A stretch of 64,000 nt of DNA from Moringa oleifera (taxonomy: Eukaryota > Streptophyta > Magnoliopsida > Brassicales > Moringaceae), in NCBI GenBank assembly GCA_021397835.1, contig JAJFZO010000645.1, positions 2,046,001 through 2,110,000 on the forward strand. The letters run 5' to 3'. The notes beneath the pieces were generated by a model. That model ran no database searches, had not been told where the DNA came from, and was given only the letters and a program-made list of their open reading frames with translations. A program made the translations under genes and the position numbers. Positions 59,013 to 64,000 of this stretch are shown here, one piece after another; positions within the stretch are counted from its first letter, which is position 1; every line of letters begins with the position of its first letter.

Positions 59013-60745
59013 AGAGGCTAGTCTCCCTTATCCACTAACATGTAACATAGAAGCAAACGTTTGAGTGGGGGCACTTACGAGATTGCGATGGAGAAAGGGA
59101 GGGCTTTTAGGTAAATTGAGCGAATGAGATCCAGGGCTTGTCGCGATGTCATTATCGCAAAGATATGCGATGGTGATATTTAGGTCTTTTTAGACTCTTC
59201 CCTCTCTTAATTTTTTATTTTTCTATTTATTTATTCTTATTCCTCCTCTTCTTTTCCTTTTTCTAAATTTTGGATTTTTCTTCCCTCCATCTCTCTAGCG
59301 TTTTAACTACTACAGAGAGAAAGGATCAACAGGGCGAAAGAAAAAAAAGATGGAAATAGAAAGAGTGTAATTCATAATTCGAAAGAATCATAAAAACAAT
59401 CGATTCTCATATGCTGAACGAGCAATTTTGGGTTTTCTTTTTTCTGAATGCCTTATGAAATGGAAAATTCTGCTACGTATGTGGATATAATTATCATCAT
59501 GAAATCCTTTAGTCCAGAAGTTTGTTGATAATAATCAACACCCACTTCTCAAATCTCGAAACCCAACTCTGTAGATAGCATGAATTTTGCAGAGAAGCTC
59601 CATAGCTAACACCTTCGGAAGCTGAGCTGAAAAACAGAGAAAGTATGGGTAGAAATGTACTATAGTATTAGCAAAAGCCAGAAAGAAGAAGTTGAATAAG
59701 GTGACAGAGAGAAGAAAGCAGTGAGTTTTTTGAGAGAGGGAGGGAAGGGAGGCGAGCTGTTGAGAGAAAGTGTTTGTTTATGGTTCTTGTCTAGAGGGAG
59801 ACGAGCGTATCCGCAAAAATCCTAAAAATTCGATTCATTTCTGCTTTAAAAAGAAAAGGAAACATAAAAAAGTGTCAAAAACTATTGCACCCAGAAAATA
59901 AAATATAAAAGAGAGGGGTGGGGGGGTGAAGGAAAAAGAAAAAAGAAAAAAGCCATAGATCGAGAGCATTATGCAATGTACCATCTCCTCACATCTGCAG
60001 GTACCAATTTTTCTCTTTCTCTCTCTGGAAATGTTCGCTTCTTCTCTCCATAAGTCTTTGCTTCTCTCTCTAGAATGCGTTGTTTCTTGGCTGTGCTTTG
60101 CTGTGTCTTCTCGCTTCAAACTGTGAAGCTAGATTTTAATAAAGGAGAAAAACAGTGAACGTGCTTTTCTTTTGTCTTCTTGCCTTGAGCAGCTTCACGC
60201 TTGGAGAGAACATGATTAGTGTTTTCTCTCTGTGAATTCTTTAAACCAAAACCCACTTTAAGAGAGAGAAGATCTTTGGAATTTGGGTTGTTTTCCATCT
60301 TTTGAGAGTCATGCTTGTCTCTGAAAGTTCAGAGCTTCTCTTTTTGAACTCTGGGTCTCATCTCTCTTTCCTTTAAGTCCTGGAATATTAATTTTTTTTT
60401 TGTTGAGGTTCTTGGAGAGAATTGTTTGTTTCTTGGTTTTTGTTTCGTTTCTTGTCTTCTCTAAAAACGAAACTTTCTGGTTCTTGAATCACGAAAAACA
60501 ATGCTAATGATAATCCTAGATTATCGAAGTAGTACCCCTTCCTTTCTATATCAGAAAAAGGGTTTCTCATAAAATTTCCAGTCCTTTAGAGAAAGTTGCC
60601 TTACATATATATCTCTATGCATGTTTTCCTGGTGCTATTCTAGCTCAGATATGAAGTGGGAATTGAAGAAAGAACAAGGAAAACAGAAAGAGAAGGAGAA
60701 ATACAACCACAAACAACAAGCAGAGATTTTACTGTGCTTTTGCTG
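59001..60745 (+). promoter_or_regulatory. Promoter and CT-rich leader region of the AHK4 gene
   Basis: The GC level rises from about 59040, and CT/GA-rich sequence typical of plant leaders covers 59700-60600. Several GCGAT repeats occur at 59080-59175. A possible leader intron has donor CTGCAG/GTACCA at 60001 and acceptor TCTAGCTCAG ending at 60648. Reading frames on the opposite strand here are products of the CT bias. The transcription start is not determinable by eye. Confidence 0.45.
60617..60643 (+). promoter_or_regulatory. Upstream ORF 1 (8 codons)
   Basis: ATG at 60617, stop TAG at 60641-60643, just before the next upstream ORF. It is removed if the leader intron ending at 60648 is used. 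Confidence 0.35.
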
Positions 60746-60746
60746 A
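60651..60746 (+). promoter_or_regulatory. Upstream ORF 2 (31 codons) overlapping the AHK4 start
   Basis: ATG at 60651, stop TGA at 60744-60746. The last base of the stop is the first base of the AHK4 ATG (TGATG), so the two frames overlap by one base. The peptide is very basic and hydrophilic at first (KKEQGKQKEKEKYNHKQQ) and ends in hydrophobic and Cys residues. If present in the transcript it would make AHK4 translation depend on leaky scanning or reinitiation. Confidence 0.5.
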
Positions 60747-63700
60747 TGGGTCTAAAGAAGATGAAACAGAGCCACCACTCTGTGGCTGTGAGGGTGAATG
60801 AGCAAATGGGGACCAAAAGAGGGTACACCTTCATTCAGGCTAACAGGGCTTGGCTCCCAAAATTTCTGGTCCTTTGGGTAATGGTGATGGCATTTTTGAG
60901 CATGTTGATCTACAATGGAATGGATGCGGATAACAAAGTCAGGAGGAAGGATGTCTTGGGTAGCATGTGTGAACAAAGGGCAAGAATGTTGCAAGATCAA
61001 TTCAGTGTCAGTGTTAACCATGTTCATGCCCTTGCCATTCTTGTCTCCACTTTCCATTACTACAAGAACCCATCCGCAATTGATCAGGTTTCTGCTGCTT
61101 CTTCTTGGATTTTTATTTCTTTTTTTGGGAGGGGTGGGGGATGTTTATTTATGTATATTCTTCTTAGCAAAATTAGGAAAACAATGGAGCTGTAGTTTTC
61201 AATTGAAAATTATAATTTAGTTTTAGCCGATATAAGGAAGAAAAGTAACAGAAAAAAGATGAGGATTTCACTTTTGTGGCCACATAGTGGAATAAGACTT
61301 AATTGAGTTGGTGCAAATTTTTGTTCTGGATTTTCTAATTGTGCATTCTTGGTTATGGCTTGTTGCAAGAAATGCAGGAAACCTTTGCAGAGTACACTGC
61401 AAGAACAGCTTTCGAGAGACCTTTGCTGAGTGGGGTAGCGTATGCACAAAGGGTGGTTGATTCAGAGAGAGGGACATTTGAGGAGCAACATGGATGGACT
61501 ATAAAGACGATGAAGAGGGAGCCATCACCTGTTCGAGATGAGTATGCCCCGGTTATATTCTCACAAGAGACTGTCTCCTACATAGAATCACTAGATATGA
61601 TGTCAGGAGAGGTATACTGTTGAGGTTCTTATGTTCAGATTTGCTTATCTTGTTATGACAGTTTTAATGTTTAGATTAAGTATAAATTGGTATCGTGATG
61701 GAATGTAATTTCTGCATTTCATGACTCAGGAGGACCGAGAAAACATTTTGCGGGCTAGAGCCACTGGCAAGGCTGTTTTAACAAGCCCTTTCAGGCTGCT
61801 GGGTTCCCATCATCTCGGTGTTGTATTGACATTCCCCGTTTACAGATCCAAGCTCCCTCCAAATCCAACTGTGGAAGATCGCATCGAAGCAACTGCCGGG
61901 TATGTCCCTAGTATTTGTCATTCTTCTTGGAATGCTAAATTTATCTGTGGGATAGTTCTTTTTTTTTTAATTCCCCCCTGTGTTAGCCTCCTCTATGGCA
62001 GAGTCTATGAAGAGAATAAGCTTGGAACTAGAATTTATAAATAGGTACAGGCTTAAAACAGTTCAGGAGTGATATGGACAAGGAAGATGTTTCATTCTGT
62101 TTCTGCTGGACTTTTAATGATATGTCTATGGCCAATGTTTATCCTTTTAAGAGTTTTTCGGAGGTAATTATTTGGCCACATGGTGTCACATGACAGCACT
62201 TAAGAAAATTTGGAATTATATGCAAATACCTACTCAAATAGATATGCAAAAAATGTGGGCAGTGTAAGTTCCATTATGGTGAAAGCAACCTTTTGCCATC
62301 CTATATGCGGTATGGCTGAAGTGCCATAAAATTCTAACAGCTATTGCTGCAAAAGAACCATTTTTACCTCCTGTATTTGAGATTCCTTTATCTGTAGAAT
62401 GACATTCTGATCAAAAGCAGATACCTTGGTGGAGCTTTTGATGTTGAGTCCCTTGTAGAGAATCTACTCGGTCAACTTGCTGGGAATCAGGCAATTCTGG
62501 TGAATGTGTATGATGTCACTAACTCTTCTGATCCCTTAATCATGTATGGTCACCAAAATCAAGATGGTGACATGTCTCTTTCGCATGAGAGCAAACTCGA
62601 TTTTGGAGATCCATTTAGGAAGCATCAGATGATATGTAGGTAAGTGCATGAAGTCATTGACTATGTATTCTTTTCTTTCTCACAAAAGTGGAAGAGTTCT
62701 TATGGTTTCTTTTGATGTGAAGGCTTAATAGTTCCAATTGTTTGTAGATATCATCAGAAGGCACCCACATCATGGACAGCGCTCACAACAGCCTTTTTAT
62801 TCTTTGTGATCGGTTTACTGGTTGGTTATATCTTATATGGTGCAGCAATTCACATTGTTAAAGTTGAGGATGATTTTCATGAGATGCAGGAATTGAAAGT
62901 TCGAGCGGAAGCTGCTGATGTTGCCAAATCCCAGGTATATGCCCAGCATGTTGTGAAAAACATTTCATGTTTATCTCCAAGGTAAACTATGTGAGCTGAC
63001 TGGCCTCTTTCGATCATTTTTTCCAGTTTCTGGCCACTGTATCTCATGAAATTAGGACACCCATGAATGGCATCCTTGGTATGTTCTAGATTTCATTTTG
63101 GGTATTTGAGAAACTTTTACTTTTCTTAATCTACTTTTACAATCATTGTTTTGGCTATGAATGCAGGAATGCTTGCTTTGCTCTTAGATACAGATCTAAG
63201 TTCAACCCAAAGGGATTATGCTCAAACTGCTCAGGCATGTGGTAAGGCATTGATTGCATTAATAAATGAGGTGCTTGATAGGGCAAAGATTGAAGCGGGA
63301 AAATTGGAACTGGAGAATGTGCCTTTTGACATCCGATCAATAGTTGATGATGTCCTCTCTTTATTTTCTGAGAAGTCAAGACACAAAGGTATTGAGGTAA
63401 GTTATACGAGGCCGAGTATGTTTTAGTGCATCATTTTCTCCTCTCCTTTTTTGGGTAATGGACATGTGTGAATGGTACCTTTCCTTTTCATATCTCCTTC
63501 TCATGTCAAGGAATGGCATGTTCTTAATGTGTTACATATACTCCATGATTGTCCTGACACTTTTAATGAATGGGAAAATGCAGTTGGCAGTCTTTGTTTC
63601 TGATAAGGTACCAGAACTTGTTATTGGGGATCCAGGGAGATTCAGACAGATAGTTACCAATCTTGTTGGGAACTCTGTCAAAGTAAGTGGTTCTTCAATC

Positions 63701-64000
63701 TTTGTTATTGTACTCGTACCAGTAGCATATATTTGTTTTCTTGGATCTGACATACATCTTTGACAGTTTACTGAGAGAGGGCATATTTTTGTTAAAGTTC
63801 ATCTAGCTGAGCAGTTGAAGGAAATGATGGATGCAAAAGCAGAAGCCGGTTTAAATGGAGGATCAGATGAAAGTGTACTTATATCTGGTGCTCGTCAATT
63901 TAAAACCTTAAGCGGTTCTGAAGCAGCTGATGACAGGAACTGTTGGGATTCCTTTAAGCATTTGGTTGCTGATGAAGAATTGCGATATGATGCTTCAATA
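60746..64000 (+). CDS. AHK4: Cytokinin receptor histidine kinase AHK4/WOL/CRE1, 5' part
   Basis: A membrane-bound hybrid histidine kinase, probably in the ER and plasma membrane, that binds cytokinin through its CHASE domain and starts the His-Asp phosphorelay. Exons: 60746-61087, 61378-61611, 61730-61899, 62421-62639, 62748-62934, 63027-63078, 63167-63396, 63584-63682 and 63767 to the window edge, 589 residues so far, all phases compatible. Transmembrane segment 1 is at about 38-57 and segment 2 at about 333-355, with CHASE between (RARMLQDQFSVSVNHVHALA; LTSPFRLL; LGVVLTFPVY). The phospho-accepting His391 is in SHEIRTPMNGILG. The N-box GNSVKF follows exon 8. The G-box and receiver domains lie beyond the window. 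The frame is open upstream to a GTG, but the first in-frame ATG is 60746 (MGLKKMKQSHHSVAV), which matches shorter AHK4 proteins. Arabidopsis has a longer N-terminus, so an upstream coding exon cannot be excluded. Confidence 0.93.

Noticed and set aside
59835..60570. Minus-strand ORFs of 60-94 codons
   Set aside because: These are translations of the purine-rich strand opposite the CT-rich AHK4 leader and start/stop in low-complexity sequence.
1..64000. CRISPR array, rRNA, operon structure or known plant microRNA precursor
   Set aside because: No regular spaced repeats, no rRNA words and no match to conserved plant microRNA sequences that I could recall while scanning; rarer RNAs cannot be excluded by eye.

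Overview
This is nuclear DNA from a flowering plant, most likely a eudicot. The genes have many introns with GT/AG borders. The spaces between genes are long and very AT-rich, with foldback repeats and one complete LTR retrotransposon. There is no bacterial or viral gene organisation. The species cannot be fixed from sequence alone. Exon borders below were read by eye from GT/AG sites and family homology, with no transcript evidence.

Layout. (1) 9-2659, +: the 3' part of the anthranilate synthase beta (glutaminase) gene, cut by the left edge. (2) 2660-6965: AT-rich spacer with three foldback elements. (3) 6966-9362, -: a complete four-exon group III xyloglucan endotransglucosylase/hydrolase of XTH27/28 type. 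(4) 9363-20710: long spacer holding a GC-richer island at about 10.8-13.0 kb with clustered ACGT motifs. (5) 20711-21663 and 22106-23052, +: a tandem pair of ascorbate-reducible cytochrome b561 genes. (6) 23853-28124, -: a PHD-finger protein of the OBERON/TITANIA family, two coding exons. (7) 28125-33650: AT-rich spacer. (8) 33651-34400, -: a single-finger C2H2 repressor with EAR motifs, probably with a 5' leader intron of about 3.3 kb. (9) 39280-48700: a complete Ty3/gypsy LTR retrotransposon on the minus strand, with two 1200-bp LTRs, a tRNA-Asp primer site, a 5-bp target duplication (AAGGC) and one gag-pol frame broken by three TAG codons. (10) 48706-60745: AT-rich spacer with tandem and foldback repeats, then the CT-rich leader region of the last gene. 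(11) 60746 to the right edge, +: the 5' half of the cytokinin receptor histidine kinase AHK4/WOL/CRE1, preceded by two small upstream ORFs.

The run XTH28-type, cytochrome b561, OBERON/TITANIA-type matches, from memory, the Arabidopsis order At1g14720-At1g14730-At1g14740, so the middle of the window looks like a conserved ancestral block. The genes are independent plant loci, not an operon; roles range over tryptophan synthesis, wall remodelling, ascorbate-driven membrane electron transfer, meristem chromatin reading, transcriptional repression and cytokinin sensing. I did not find a convincing new multi-gene system. The items most worth a second look are the upstream ORF that overlaps the AHK4 start codon, the duplicated polypurine-tract motif and all-amber interruption of the retrotransposon, the tandem b561 pair, the ACGT-rich island, and the families of foldback elements.
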